From NCBI RefSeq assembly GCF_025979885.1, contig NZ_CP110139.1, positions 1,612,001-1,676,000 on the forward strand: 64,000 nucleotides of DNA, given 5' to 3'. The position numbers were made by a program, and so were the translations under genes. Source of the DNA: Hymenobacter sp. YIM 151500-1. GTDB taxonomy: Bacteria > Bacteroidota > Bacteroidia > Cytophagales > Hymenobacteraceae. The notes beneath the pieces are model-generated. The model did no database searches. It was not told the DNA's origin and saw only the letters and a program-made list of their open reading frames with translations. Each line of letters opens with the position of its first letter. Within the stretch, counting starts at the first letter, position 1. Shown here piece by piece: positions 42,633 through 50,788 of this stretch.

Positions 42633-44035
42633 TTAGCGTCGTCCTCGTCAGCGTCGGCACTGGCCGACTTGTCTGCCTTGCCGGCACCTTTGCCGGACTT
42701 GGCCAGCGCCGCATTGGGGTTGGCCACGAAATTGGGCGGGAAGCCGTTGAGCTGGCGCCACAGCTCGTACCAGATGGGTACGTCATCAAGCAAGGCCCAG
42801 CCGTACACGCCGGAACCCACGCGCAGGGGCTTGGGCCAGGGCTCCTGCTCCGGGTCGGGCGTGACGAGCACGCGGTACTGGCCCTGAGAGTCGATGTTGT
42901 CGATAACGGCCACTACGCCCCCGAACGTGCCGAAGCTGGTGCCGGGCCAGCCGCTGAACACCAGGGCCGGCCAGCCATCAAACTGCAGCCGCACCTTGCG
43001 GCCCACGCTCAGCAGCGGAATGTCCATGGGCTTCACGTACAGCTCGGCGGCCAGCTGCGGGGCATTGGGCATAACCGTCACAATGGGCTCCCCTTCCTTC
43101 ACAATCTCACCCAAGCCTTCCTTCAGCGCCCGCACCACGTAGCCGTCCTGCGGGGCCGTAATCTGGTAGAAGGCCGAGCGGATGCTCAGGTTAGCCAGCT
43201 CGTTGCGCATCTTGGCAATCTGCCCTTCGGTGTCGAACTGGTAGCCGGTCACGGAGCGGCGGTCCGACTCCGACTTGGCCAGCTTGTCCTGGTACTCGGC
43301 AGCCAGGGAGGTCAGCTCCAATTGGGCGTTGGTGAGCTGCTGGCGGCTGGAGGCCAGCTTGTTTTCGGCCGATTGCAGCTTGGCCGTGGCCTCCTGGAAT
43401 TTTAGGCGGCGCTGTTCCAGCTCGGTCAAGGACTTCAGGCCCTGGCGGTACAGCTCTTCCTGGCGCTCCTGCTGGCGCTGAGCAATGATGAAGTCGTTGC
43501 GCACCGCGCGCAGGTCAGCCTCGTCGGAGTTCACCTTCAGGCGGCTCTGCTCCACGTAGTTACGGGCCTTGTCGAGGCTCACGCGCAGGGCGTTGCGCAG
43601 AGCTTCCTGCTGCAATTGCAGGGCTTTGTCTTTGGCGCGGTTTTCCTGTAGGGAGCCAACTTTGGCGTCCAGCTGCTCGCGGGTACGCTCTACCAGCTGG
43701 GGGTCGAAGTACTTTTCCTTGATTTCGGCAATGTCAACCAGGGTGTCGCCTTTTTTCACCAGCTGGCCCTCGCTCACCCGCCAGCGGGCAATGCGGCCGG
43801 CAATTACGCTGGGCACGGTCTGGGGGCGGTCCTGGGGGCGCAGGGTGGTGAGCACGCCCGTGGAACGGATGTTCTGGGTCCAGGGCAGGAAGCCGGCGGC
43901 CAGCACAATCAGGCCCAGCCCGGCGGCCCAGCGGGCCAGGGTGCGCCCCGCCCGCGGCGTCTGCGTATGCCGAAACGAGCGGAAGCGCGCAGTTAGCGGA
44001 TTGGTTTCCGCAAGCGGATTTTCAGCGAATGGCAT
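42629..44035 (-). CDS. HlyD-family periplasmic adaptor (membrane fusion protein)
   Basis: 468 residues with one N-terminal transmembrane helix (WAAGLGLIVLAAGFLPW, about 35-51). A lipoyl half-motif (VIAGRIARWRVSEGQLVKKG) leads into a long coiled-coil hairpin (about 110-270). The second lipoyl half-motif (ITAPQDGYVVRALKEGLGEI) and a beta-barrel follow. A Lys/Asp/Ala-rich tail (KGAGKADKSASADADEDDAK) is unusual. It links the ABC transporter to the TolC-type channel. A family C repeat separates it from the ABC gene. Confidence 0.92.
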   Translation of the reverse strand: MPFAENPLAETNPLTARFRSFRHTQTPRAGRTLARWAAGLGLIVLAAGFLPWTQNIRSTGVLTTLRPQDRPQTVPSVIAGRIARWRVSEGQLVKKGDTLVDIAEIKEKYFDPQLVERTREQLDAKVGSLQENRAKDKALQLQQEALRNALRVSLDKARNYVEQSRLKVNSDEADLRAVRNDFIIAQRQQERQEELYRQGLKSLTELEQRRLKFQEATAKLQSAENKLASSRQQLTNAQLELTSLAAEYQDKLAKSESDRRSVTGYQFDTEGQIAKMRNELANLSIRSAFYQITAPQDGYVVRALKEGLGEIVKEGEPIVTVMPNAPQLAAELYVKPMDIPLLSVGRKVRLQFDGWPALVFSGWPGTSFGTFGGVVAVIDNIDSQGQYRVLVTPDPEQEPWPKPLRVGSGVYGWALLDDVPIWYELWRQLNGFPPNFVANPNAALAKSGKGAGKADKSASADADEDDAK

Positions 44036-44040
44036 GAGAG

Positions 44041-44165
44041 TAGGGACTTAGGGTCTTGGGGGCTTAATTTTTTTGACTTAAGTTCCTGGGGCCTTGGTTG
44101 ATGTTCCGCAACGCAGTCGTTGTGTATCGAAACAGCATCTAAGTCCCCAAGACTCTAAGCCCCTG
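44041..44165. repeat. Intergenic inverted repeat, family C (copy 3) inside the export operon
   Basis: The left arm TAGGGACTTAGGGTCTTGGG and core CCTTGGTTGATGTTC closely match copy 2; the right arm runs through AAGTCCCCAAGACTCTAAGC. It fills the gap between the ABC and adaptor genes and could form a stable RNA hairpin within the operon transcript. Confidence 0.8.
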
Positions 44166-44169
44166 AAAT

Positions 44170-45900
44170 TCATACTAACAACTCATTAAACTCCGGGCGC
44201 TGCATCACCTGCTCCCGGGGGCCGTCGACCAGCAGGGCGCCGTCGGAGAGCAGGGCCACGCGCGGGCACATCTGCAACACCCGCACGGCGTTGGAGGCCA
44301 CAATGACCGTCCAGGGGTTTTCGGGGGCCAGCAGGCGCTGCAAAATGCGTAGCCGCTCGGCCGGCTCCACGTTGGGCAAAAATAAGTCGAGCAGCAGCAG
44401 GCGGGGGCGGCGCACCAGGGCGCGGGCCAGCAGCAGCTTCTGGCGGGTGCTGTCGGCCAGAGGCGTGCCGATGCCCAGGGGCGTACCCAGCCCCTGGGGG
44501 CGGCCATACACCTCTTCGCGCAGGTCCACCAGTTCCAGGGCCCAGTTCACGTCCTCGGCCGTAATGCTGGGCTGGTTGAGCGTAATGTTCTCCAGCAAGG
44601 TGCCGTCGAAAATCTGCTGGTGCGAGATATTGTCGCCGACCTGCTGGCCCAAGGAGTCAGGAGCAATGTCTTGCAGGGCCAGATTGTCGTAGGCCACCAC
44701 GCCGGTGTACCCCTCGTACTGACCCGCCATAATGCGCAGCAGGGTGGTTTTGCCCGAGCCGTCGAAGCCAGCCAGGGCCAGATGCTCGCCCGGCGCCAGC
44801 TTAAGCGACACGTCGCGGATGGACTGCTTGGTGCCGCCGGGGTACTGGTAGCTGAGGTGGTGCAGCTCCACGCGCATACCGGTTCGGGTGGCGGGCAGGG
44901 CCAGCTTGGCGCCGCCCTTGTCGGTTATTACCGGCACGTCGAGCACGTGCCCAATCTTGTCGAGCGAGGTTAGGGCGTCGTACACCACGTCCAGCTTCAG
45001 CAGCACCTTCTCCACGGCCGAAATGGTGAGGATGATAACAATTTCGGCGGCTACAAACTGCCCGATGTTGATCTGCTTGCTGATCAGCAGCCAGCAGCCA
45101 ATGGTAAGCAGGGCGGCCGTGATGAGCACCTTGAATATCACGAAGCCGAAGTACTGCGTGAGCAGCACCTGGAAGTGGCCTTGCCGGGCTTTGAGGTAGC
45201 CTTCCACCAGCCCGTCGGTGCGGTCGAGGGCCATTTCCTGGCGGGGCGGGTGGCGGAAGGTGTACACCGTGCGGGCTACATCTTCCAGCCAGGCCACCAC
45301 CCGGTACTTGTACTTCGACTCGGTGAGGCTGGTGCTCAGACCCCGCGGGCCGGTGAGGCGCAGCAGCAAGGCCAGCAGCAGCACCAGCAGCACCCCAAAC
45401 GCAATAAAGATGGGGTGATAAAAGGACAGCAGAATCAGCCCGAACAGAATTTGCAGGGCCGCCGCCGAAAACTCCACCAGCATGGTAGCCAGGCCCTTCT
45501 GCAACGTGGGCGCGTCGAGGAGGCGGTTCATTAGCTCCGGCAGGTACTGGCCATTGAGGGCTTCGGTGCGCACCCGCGGCAGGCGCACGGCAAAGTCCAG
45601 GGCTACCCGCGCAAACAGGCGCTGCTGAATAAACTCCACCAGGTACACCTGCATGATTTGCAAGCCGCCCACCAGCAGCGTGCCCAGCACAATAAAGGAA
45701 ATGAGCACAATCAGGGACGTACTCACGTCGCCGCTGCTCACAAACCCAATCACCGACTGCACGCCCAGGGGCAGCGACAGGTTGATGAGCCCGGCCAGGG
45801 CCGCGTACACGTAGAGGTAAGTAATGTCGCGTCGCTCCGAAGCCAGCAGCCGCAGCAGGCGCTGGCCCGGTGTAAGCGACGAGGAAAGCAAGTCGGCCAT
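44170..45900 (-). CDS. ABC exporter half-transporter with degenerate nucleotide-binding domain
   Basis: 576 residues from ATG 45900. A six-helix exporter-type membrane domain (to about 320) is followed by an ABC ATPase domain with an intact Walker A, GFDGSGKT (379-385 region), and a plausible Q-loop (ISHQQIFDGTLLENI). However, the signature, normally LSGGQ, reads LADST (481-485); the Walker B aspartate D505 is followed by Leu instead of the catalytic Glu; and the switch histidine is replaced by Asn (VIVASN, N537). It should bind ATP but hydrolyse poorly if at all, at least as a homodimer. It lies in an operon with TetR, HlyD and TolC-type genes; no second ATPase gene is nearby. Confidence 0.9.
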   Translation of the reverse strand: MADLLSSSLTPGQRLLRLLASERRDITYLYVYAALAGLINLSLPLGVQSVIGFVSSGDVSTSLIVLISFIVLGTLLVGGLQIMQVYLVEFIQQRLFARVALDFAVRLPRVRTEALNGQYLPELMNRLLDAPTLQKGLATMLVEFSAAALQILFGLILLSFYHPIFIAFGVLLVLLLALLLRLTGPRGLSTSLTESKYKYRVVAWLEDVARTVYTFRHPPRQEMALDRTDGLVEGYLKARQGHFQVLLTQYFGFVIFKVLITAALLTIGCWLLISKQINIGQFVAAEIVIILTISAVEKVLLKLDVVYDALTSLDKIGHVLDVPVITDKGGAKLALPATRTGMRVELHHLSYQYPGGTKQSIRDVSLKLAPGEHLALAGFDGSGKTTLLRIMAGQYEGYTGVVAYDNLALQDIAPDSLGQQVGDNISHQQIFDGTLLENITLNQPSITAEDVNWALELVDLREEVYGRPQGLGTPLGIGTPLADSTRQKLLLARALVRRPRLLLLDLFLPNVEPAERLRILQRLLAPENPWTVIVASNAVRVLQMCPRVALLSDGALLVDGPREQVMQRPEFNELLV

Positions 45901-45910
45901 GTAAGGTTTT

Positions 45911-46009
45911 CGGTTTAGGGCTTTTGGCTGGTGGCTATTCGCTTTTGGCTGGTAATTGGGCGTGCGCAGCACAGCCCCCATCAACTACCAGCCACTAACT
46001 ACAAACCAC
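45911..46009. repeat. Degenerate-word inverted repeat (type H) between tetR and the ABC gene
   Basis: TTTTGGCTGGTGGCTATTCG-type words on the left (45921-45955) face CAACTACCAGCCACTAACTA-type words on the right (about 45981-46009). Confidence 0.55.
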
Positions 46010-46015
46010 GTGTCC

Positions 46016-46690
46016 TTAGCACAGGGCCGAGAAAGCCAGGTTTTCCAGGAAGGTGTAGATGCTTGCCTCCAGGGCGGGCTCGGCCTGGGCGTCGGTCAGC
46101 GACGGCAGGTGCTGGGCAAAGAACAGCTGCTTGCGCGCCGACTCCAGCAAAGTGCTGACCAAAGCGTGCGGAAAGGGATAATTGGGGTTGATTTCGGTTA
46201 CTACTGACACAATGTCGTTGGCCAGGCGCTTGTACTCACGAAACAAACCGGCCCGATTGTCCTGGTCTACCTCGCGGGTCAGATACGACTTCGAGGCCTC
46301 GTTGATGACGATGCGGTACAGGGCGGCCTCATCAAGCTCGATGGTGGCGGGGTCGTCGTGGTGGGCGCGGGTGATGATGCGCAGAATCAGGCGCAGGCGC
46401 TCCTGCGGGTCGGGTATGTTGTGAGTGTGGAAGCGAATCTGAAAGTTCAGCCAGGCCCAGTGCCACGACACCAGGTACACCAGCAGGCGGTGCTTGTTTT
46501 CAAAGTAGCGGTACAAGGACGCCTCCGTGGATTCGATGCGCTGAGCCAGCTTCTTAAAAGTAAATTGCTCGAACCCGATTTCGTCAATCAGCTTCACGCT
46601 TTCGGCTACCAGGCGGCGGCCCAGGTCGGTGTCCTGCGGGTCGCGCAGGTACAGTTTTTCGTTCAGGTCGATGCGCAGTAGGGTGCTCAT
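46016..46690 (-). CDS. TetR/AcrR-family transcriptional regulator
   Basis: 224 residues. The N-terminal helix-turn-helix (about 20-65) reads IGFEQFTFKKLAQRIESTEA and SLYRYFENKHRLLVYLVSWH, the classic TetR recognition-helix pattern. The C-terminal ligand domain is helical. It is the first gene of the minus-strand run TetR-ABC-HlyD-TolC and probably represses it in response to an exported or envelope-related ligand (inference). No clear operator palindrome was found immediately upstream. Confidence 0.85.
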   Translation of the reverse strand: MSTLLRIDLNEKLYLRDPQDTDLGRRLVAESVKLIDEIGFEQFTFKKLAQRIESTEASLYRYFENKHRLLVYLVSWHWAWLNFQIRFHTHNIPDPQERLRLILRIITRAHHDDPATIELDEAALYRIVINEASKSYLTREVDQDNRAGLFREYKRLANDIVSVVTEINPNYPFPHALVSTLLESARKQLFFAQHLPSLTDAQAEPALEASIYTFLENLAFSALC

Positions 46691-46926
46691 GGAATGGGCT
46701 GAAGGTACGATAGAAGACGAGGCTAAGCCGCGGCTATGATAGGTTTACTTTCGCCGGCTACAGCAACAATACTAACTTCAAACAAAAGGTTTATTTCTCC
46801 GCAAAAAGCTCCCGCGTTCAGAGCAGCACAACCACCAGCCCCGCCCCACTGGAACAGCAGCCCGAGGTAGCAACACCCAACCAGCGTCCATTGCTCCCGG
46901 CTCCCGGTGAAATCCTGCTTGCCTTG

Positions 46927-48405
46927 CTACTCGCCCTGGCCCAGGGAAAAAGCCCGCTCCCCGTCCAGCAAGTACAGATTTTCGGTTTTGATGATGAACA
47001 CGTTGTCGGCGGCGAGGCGCTGTTGCAGGGCCAGCACGTCGGCAAACCGGACGGGCGAGTAGCCGGGCTTCTCGCCACTGGTCGAGGCCGCAGCCGCCAC
47101 GAAGCGGCAGCGCCAGTGGTCGGTGCAGAACGTTTCGGGGTGGCCGTCGGGGTACACCTTCACGCCGCGGTTGGTGATGAGCTTGAGCTTCAGCAGCGGC
47201 CCGGCCACGGCCTCCAGCTGCTGGCCCAGCTGCCCAGGCTCGTTGCCTTCCCAACGCACGAAAATGTCGGTGCCCACCAGCTGCTGCACCGCGGAAGCCC
47301 GCTGGTAGAGCGGCGCGGGGGCCGCCGGGGGCAGGGCCGCCGCGCCGGCCGGCATGGGCGTGAGCCGCTGGGGCTGGCGGCCCAGGCGTTCAATCACAGC
47401 ATCGGCAAAGCCGACGGTGGTGACTTTGGCCGTGCTGGTTTCGGGGCGGTAGATGTCGGCCGTGTGCAGGCCGTCTTCCAGGGCGCACAGCCAGGCGTTG
47501 TGCACGCGGGCGGCTACCTCGTTCTGGCCCAGGTGGATAAGCATGAGCACAGCCGCCTGCAACAGCCCCGAGGGGTTGGCCACGTTCTGGCCCGCAATGT
47601 CCGGGGCCGAGCCGTGGATGGCTTCAAACAACGCCCCCTGGTCGCCGATGTTGGAGGAGCCGGCCAGGCCCACCGAGCCGGTCAGCTGGGCTACCACGTC
47701 GGAGAGGATGTCGCCGTACAGGTTCAGGGTCACCACCACGTCGTACCGCTCGGGCGTGTCGGCCAGGCGGGCCGTGCCGATGTCGATAATCTGGTGGTCC
47801 TGCACGATGTCGGGGTACTCCTGCCCTATTTCCATGAACACCCGGTGAAACAGCCCGTCGGTGAGCTTCATGATGTTGTCCTTGGTCATGCACGTGACGC
47901 GGCGGCGGCCGTGGCGGCGGGCATACTCGAAGGCGTAGCGCACGATTTTCTCGCAGCCCGGCCGGCTCACCAGCTTCAGGCACTGAATAACTTCGGGGGT
48001 CTGCTGGTGCTCGATGCCGGCGTACAAGTCCTCCTCATTTTCGCGGATGATTACCACGTCCAGGTTGGGGTGGCGGGTGGCCACGGCCGGAAACAGGGAG
48101 CGGCAGGGCCGCACGTTGGCGTACAAGCCCAGGGTTTTGCGCAAGGTCACGTTCAGGCTTTTGTAGCCTCCTCCCAGCGGGGTGGTGATGGGTGCCTTCA
48201 GCAACACCCGCGTCTGCCGCAGCGACTCCCAGGCTTCCGGCGCAATACCCGAGGCGTGGCCGGCCTGGTATACCTGCTCGCCTACCTCAATAAACTCGGG
48301 CTCGAGGGCTGCCCCCGCCGCTTCGAGAATACGCAGGGTCTGGGTCATGATTTCGGGGCCGATGCCGTCGCCGGCCGCCACGGTGATGCGCGCTTTGGGT
48401 TGCAT
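46927..48405 (-). CDS. icd: Isocitrate dehydrogenase (NADP-type, long form)
   Basis: 492 residues, the length of the Thermus/Rickettsia-type enzyme with a C-terminal extension beyond the usual 330-420. Oxidatively decarboxylates isocitrate to 2-oxoglutarate in the TCA cycle. Motifs are VAAGDGIGPEIM (9-20), the substrate site KSLNVTLRKTLGLYANVRPC, IIRENEEDLYAGIEH, and YDVVVTLNLYGDILSDVVAQ with metal-binding Asp residues, then GSAPDIAGQNVANPSG. The last roughly 110 residues (TDIFVRWEG...TDHWRCRF) form the extra domain. A TACATTTG promoter box and an inverted repeat lie upstream. Confidence 0.93.
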   Translation of the reverse strand: MQPKARITVAAGDGIGPEIMTQTLRILEAAGAALEPEFIEVGEQVYQAGHASGIAPEAWESLRQTRVLLKAPITTPLGGGYKSLNVTLRKTLGLYANVRPCRSLFPAVATRHPNLDVVIIRENEEDLYAGIEHQQTPEVIQCLKLVSRPGCEKIVRYAFEYARRHGRRRVTCMTKDNIMKLTDGLFHRVFMEIGQEYPDIVQDHQIIDIGTARLADTPERYDVVVTLNLYGDILSDVVAQLTGSVGLAGSSNIGDQGALFEAIHGSAPDIAGQNVANPSGLLQAAVLMLIHLGQNEVAARVHNAWLCALEDGLHTADIYRPETSTAKVTTVGFADAVIERLGRQPQRLTPMPAGAAALPPAAPAPLYQRASAVQQLVGTDIFVRWEGNEPGQLGQQLEAVAGPLLKLKLITNRGVKVYPDGHPETFCTDHWRCRFVAAAASTSGEKPGYSPVRFADVLALQQRLAADNVFIIKTENLYLLDGERAFSLGQGE

Positions 48406-48466
48406 ACTGCGGAATGGGTGGTAAAAGTGAAGGGTAGTAAACGCTGTCTGGATGCGGAATCCGGCG

Positions 48467-48474
48467 CAAATGTA
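48467..48474 (-). promoter_or_regulatory. -7 promoter box for icd
   Basis: TACATTTG on the minus strand fits TAnnTTTG; it is 61 bases before the icd start. Confidence 0.55.
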
Positions 48475-48476
48475 GG

Positions 48477-48521
48477 CAAACTATTCATTTTAATAGCAAT
48501 ACTATCAAACAAAATAGTTTG
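48477..48521. promoter_or_regulatory. Possible operator upstream of icd
   Basis: Perfect 9-bp inverted repeat CAAACTATT (48477-48485) / AATAGTTTG (48513-48521) separated by 27 AT-rich bases, directly upstream of the icd -7 box. It could be a regulator site or just AT-rich promoter DNA. Confidence 0.4.
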
Positions 48522-48559
48522 CTCTGAAACACCGCTACATCTTCCCGGTGCCATCTGCG

Positions 48560-48567
48560 TACCTTTG
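48560..48567 (+). promoter_or_regulatory. -7 promoter box for the LpoA-like gene
   Basis: TACCTTTG, 72 bases before the ATG at 48640, fits TAnnTTTG. Confidence 0.55.
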
Positions 48568-48639
48568 CCAGGCAGCTGGCTTTTTAAGCGGGCCTTCGGC
48601 TGCCTGAACTCACTGGCCTGCTGACCGGCTTCCTCTCCT

Positions 48640-50631
48640 ATGAGGCACTTTTCCTATTTGCGGCTGTGGCTGGTAAGCGTGGGCCTGGCCAGCGGCCTTG
48701 CGGCGCTGGCCCAGCAGCCAGCTCCCCGCTCCACCACGCCCCCGCCGACTACCACGCGCAAGCCGGCCGTGCCGGCCCCGGCTCCCGGCTCGGTGGTGCG
48801 CCCTGCCACTTCCGCCAAGCCGCCGACTACCCCGGCGGCTAAACCCGTGCCGGCCACCGGCTCCAAACCGGCCACTACTACCAAGCCCGGTGCCACCGCG
48901 CCAGCTACCACCGCCAAACCGGCCGCTGCTCCCGGCGCTACTCCGGGCCCCAAACCTGCCCCCGTCCGGCCGGCTGGGCCGCCCCTGCCGCCCAACCTGG
49001 GCTCCCAGGACCCGAACACGCGCTACCGCAACGGCAAAACGCTGCTTGACCAGGCCCGCTACGACCTGGCCCTGACGGAGCTAGAGCCGCTGACGGCCCC
49101 GGCCCGGCGCTTTGCCAAAGCTCCCGAAGCCGCCTACCTCTACGCCGTGGCCGCCAGCCGGGCCCAGCGCTGGGCCGAGGCCGAGCAAATGCTCAACCTG
49201 CTGCGCACAGAGTACGCCCAGTGGCCTGGCCTGCCCGATGCCCTGTTTTTGCAGGGGCAGGTGTCGTTTGAGCAGGGCGACTTCGACAACGCCCTGCGGG
49301 TGCTGGCCCAGCTGCCGCCCGACCGGCTCGTGGCCGAGCGCGACAATATGAAGGCCGCCTACCTGCCGCGCGTCAAGGACAAAACTGCCTTCCAGAGCCT
49401 GCTGCGCACCTACCCGCAGGATGCGGTGCTGGCCCGCGCCTACGCCGACAAGCTAGCCAACGGCGGCTGGTACCAGGACGCCGACCGGGCTCAGCTCGAC
49501 CAGCTGATTGCGCAGTTTCAGCTGGACCGCGCCCGGTACACGCCCCGGCCCCGCCCGGCGCGTAAAGCTTCCTATAACATTGGCGTGCTGCTGCCGTTCG
49601 AGTTCGACGACCCGAGCTGGGAAACCCGCCGCAAAAACCAGTTTGTAACCGACCTGTACGCTGGCTTGCGCCTGGCCCAGGACTCCTTGCAGCGCGAGGG
49701 CCGGCCGGTGCAGCTTTTTGCCTACGACACCGGCGCCGACACTACCCAGCTCAAGCAGCTGCTGGCCCTGCCCGAGCTGGCCGGCATGGACCTGATTATC
49801 GGGCCGGTGTACAAGTCGGGCAGCAAGCTGGTGGCCCGCTGGGCCCAGCAGCGGCAGATTGCCTGCGTCAATCCCCTGTCGCAGGACGGCACTCTGGTGC
49901 TCGATAACGCCTGGCACTACCTGTTCGAGCCCAGCACCACTACCCAGGCCCGGCAAGCCGCCGAGTTTGCCTTCCAGCGCCTGGGTGGTCCGCACACGGC
50001 CGTGGTGCTCTACGAAGACACCAGGGACGAAGCCGCTTTCGGCCAGGCCTACAAGCAGGCTTACGAGGCGCTAGGCGGCAAAGTGCTTCAGCTGCGCCGC
50101 CTCAACTCCGACGTGGACGAGTCCCTGGCTGCCGGCTTTGCGGGCCTCGATTTGAAGACCGTGGGTCACTTGGTGGTGGCTTCGGATGGCAAGAAGGCCG
50201 GGCCCTACACGCTGAGCGTGCTCAAAGCCCAGGATGCCCGCCTGCCCCTCGTCACGTACGCCTCCTGGCTCGACAACCCGCGCGTGAGCCTGGGCCAGCT
50301 CGACGCCCGCGAGGTGTACTTTGTGCACCCTAAGTACCTGGATAAGACCAACCCCGGCGTGCAGCGCTTCCGCCAGCTCTACCTCCAACGCCAGAACCTG
50401 CCGCCTTCGGTGTTTGCCTTCACGGGCTTCGAGCTGCTGTATTACTTCGGCAACGTGCTGCACCAGCACGGAGCGGCGTTTCAGCAGCCCCTGGCCAACA
50501 GCGGCCCGGTGTCGGGGGCCTTGTTTCAGGGCATCGGCTACCCCGGCGGCGCCCACGACAACCAGTACGTGCCTCTCACCAAGCTGGAGCGCCTAGAAGT
50601 GGAAGTGCTGAACCCGGTGGGCATCCGGTAG
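48640..50631 (+). CDS. Periplasmic binding-protein-fold protein, LpoA-like penicillin-binding-protein activator
   Basis: 663 residues: a signal peptide (about 1-25, GLASGLAALAQ), then about 95 residues rich in Pro, Ala, Thr and Lys (linker), a TPR-like helical region (about 125-300, YRNGKTLLDQARYDLALTEL, WAEAEQMLNLLRTEYAQWPG), and a type I periplasmic-binding-protein domain (about 305-663, NIGVLLPFEFDD, GMDLIIGPVYKSGSKLVARW, HTAVVLYEDTRDEAAFGQAY). TPR plus PBP-fold is the LpoA architecture, so a peptidoglycan-synthesis activator role is likely; amino-acid-ABC binding protein annotations are also common. No lipobox cysteine is seen. Confidence 0.78.
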   Translation: MRHFSYLRLWLVSVGLASGLAALAQQPAPRSTTPPPTTTRKPAVPAPAPGSVVRPATSAKPPTTPAAKPVPATGSKPATTTKPGATAPATTAKPAAAPGATPGPKPAPVRPAGPPLPPNLGSQDPNTRYRNGKTLLDQARYDLALTELEPLTAPARRFAKAPEAAYLYAVAASRAQRWAEAEQMLNLLRTEYAQWPGLPDALFLQGQVSFEQGDFDNALRVLAQLPPDRLVAERDNMKAAYLPRVKDKTAFQSLLRTYPQDAVLARAYADKLANGGWYQDADRAQLDQLIAQFQLDRARYTPRPRPARKASYNIGVLLPFEFDDPSWETRRKNQFVTDLYAGLRLAQDSLQREGRPVQLFAYDTGADTTQLKQLLALPELAGMDLIIGPVYKSGSKLVARWAQQRQIACVNPLSQDGTLVLDNAWHYLFEPSTTTQARQAAEFAFQRLGGPHTAVVLYEDTRDEAAFGQAYKQAYEALGGKVLQLRRLNSDVDESLAAGFAGLDLKTVGHLVVASDGKKAGPYTLSVLKAQDARLPLVTYASWLDNPRVSLGQLDAREVYFVHPKYLDKTNPGVQRFRQLYLQRQNLPPSVFAFTGFELLYYFGNVLHQHGAAFQQPLANSGPVSGALFQGIGYPGGAHDNQYVPLTKLERLEVEVLNPVGIR

Positions 50632-50645
50632 GTTATTCCTCCGCC

Positions 50646-50718
50646 CCCAGGGCTGAAGCCCTGGGCTACGCAGCGGGTCGTTCATTTCCGCTGACTAGCC
50701 CAGGGCTTCAGCCTTGGG
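50646..50718. repeat. Intergenic inverted repeat with AGGGCTTCAGCC words
   Basis: CCCAGGGCTGAAGCCCTGGG (50648-50667) is itself nearly palindromic and faces AGCCCAGGGCTTCAGCCTTG (50697-50716). It lies between the LpoA-like gene and hemL and may also terminate transcription. Confidence 0.65.
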
Positions 50719-50788
50719 TGCTCTGGTCCGCCTCACTCCAACTATTCACTCCTGCCCGAAACTACGGCTTCGGGCCCCACGCTTTTCT

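Noticed and set aside
46891..48624. 577-codon plus-strand frame opposite icd
   Set aside because: Shadow of the icd gene; no motif, and composition is typical of the antisense frame.
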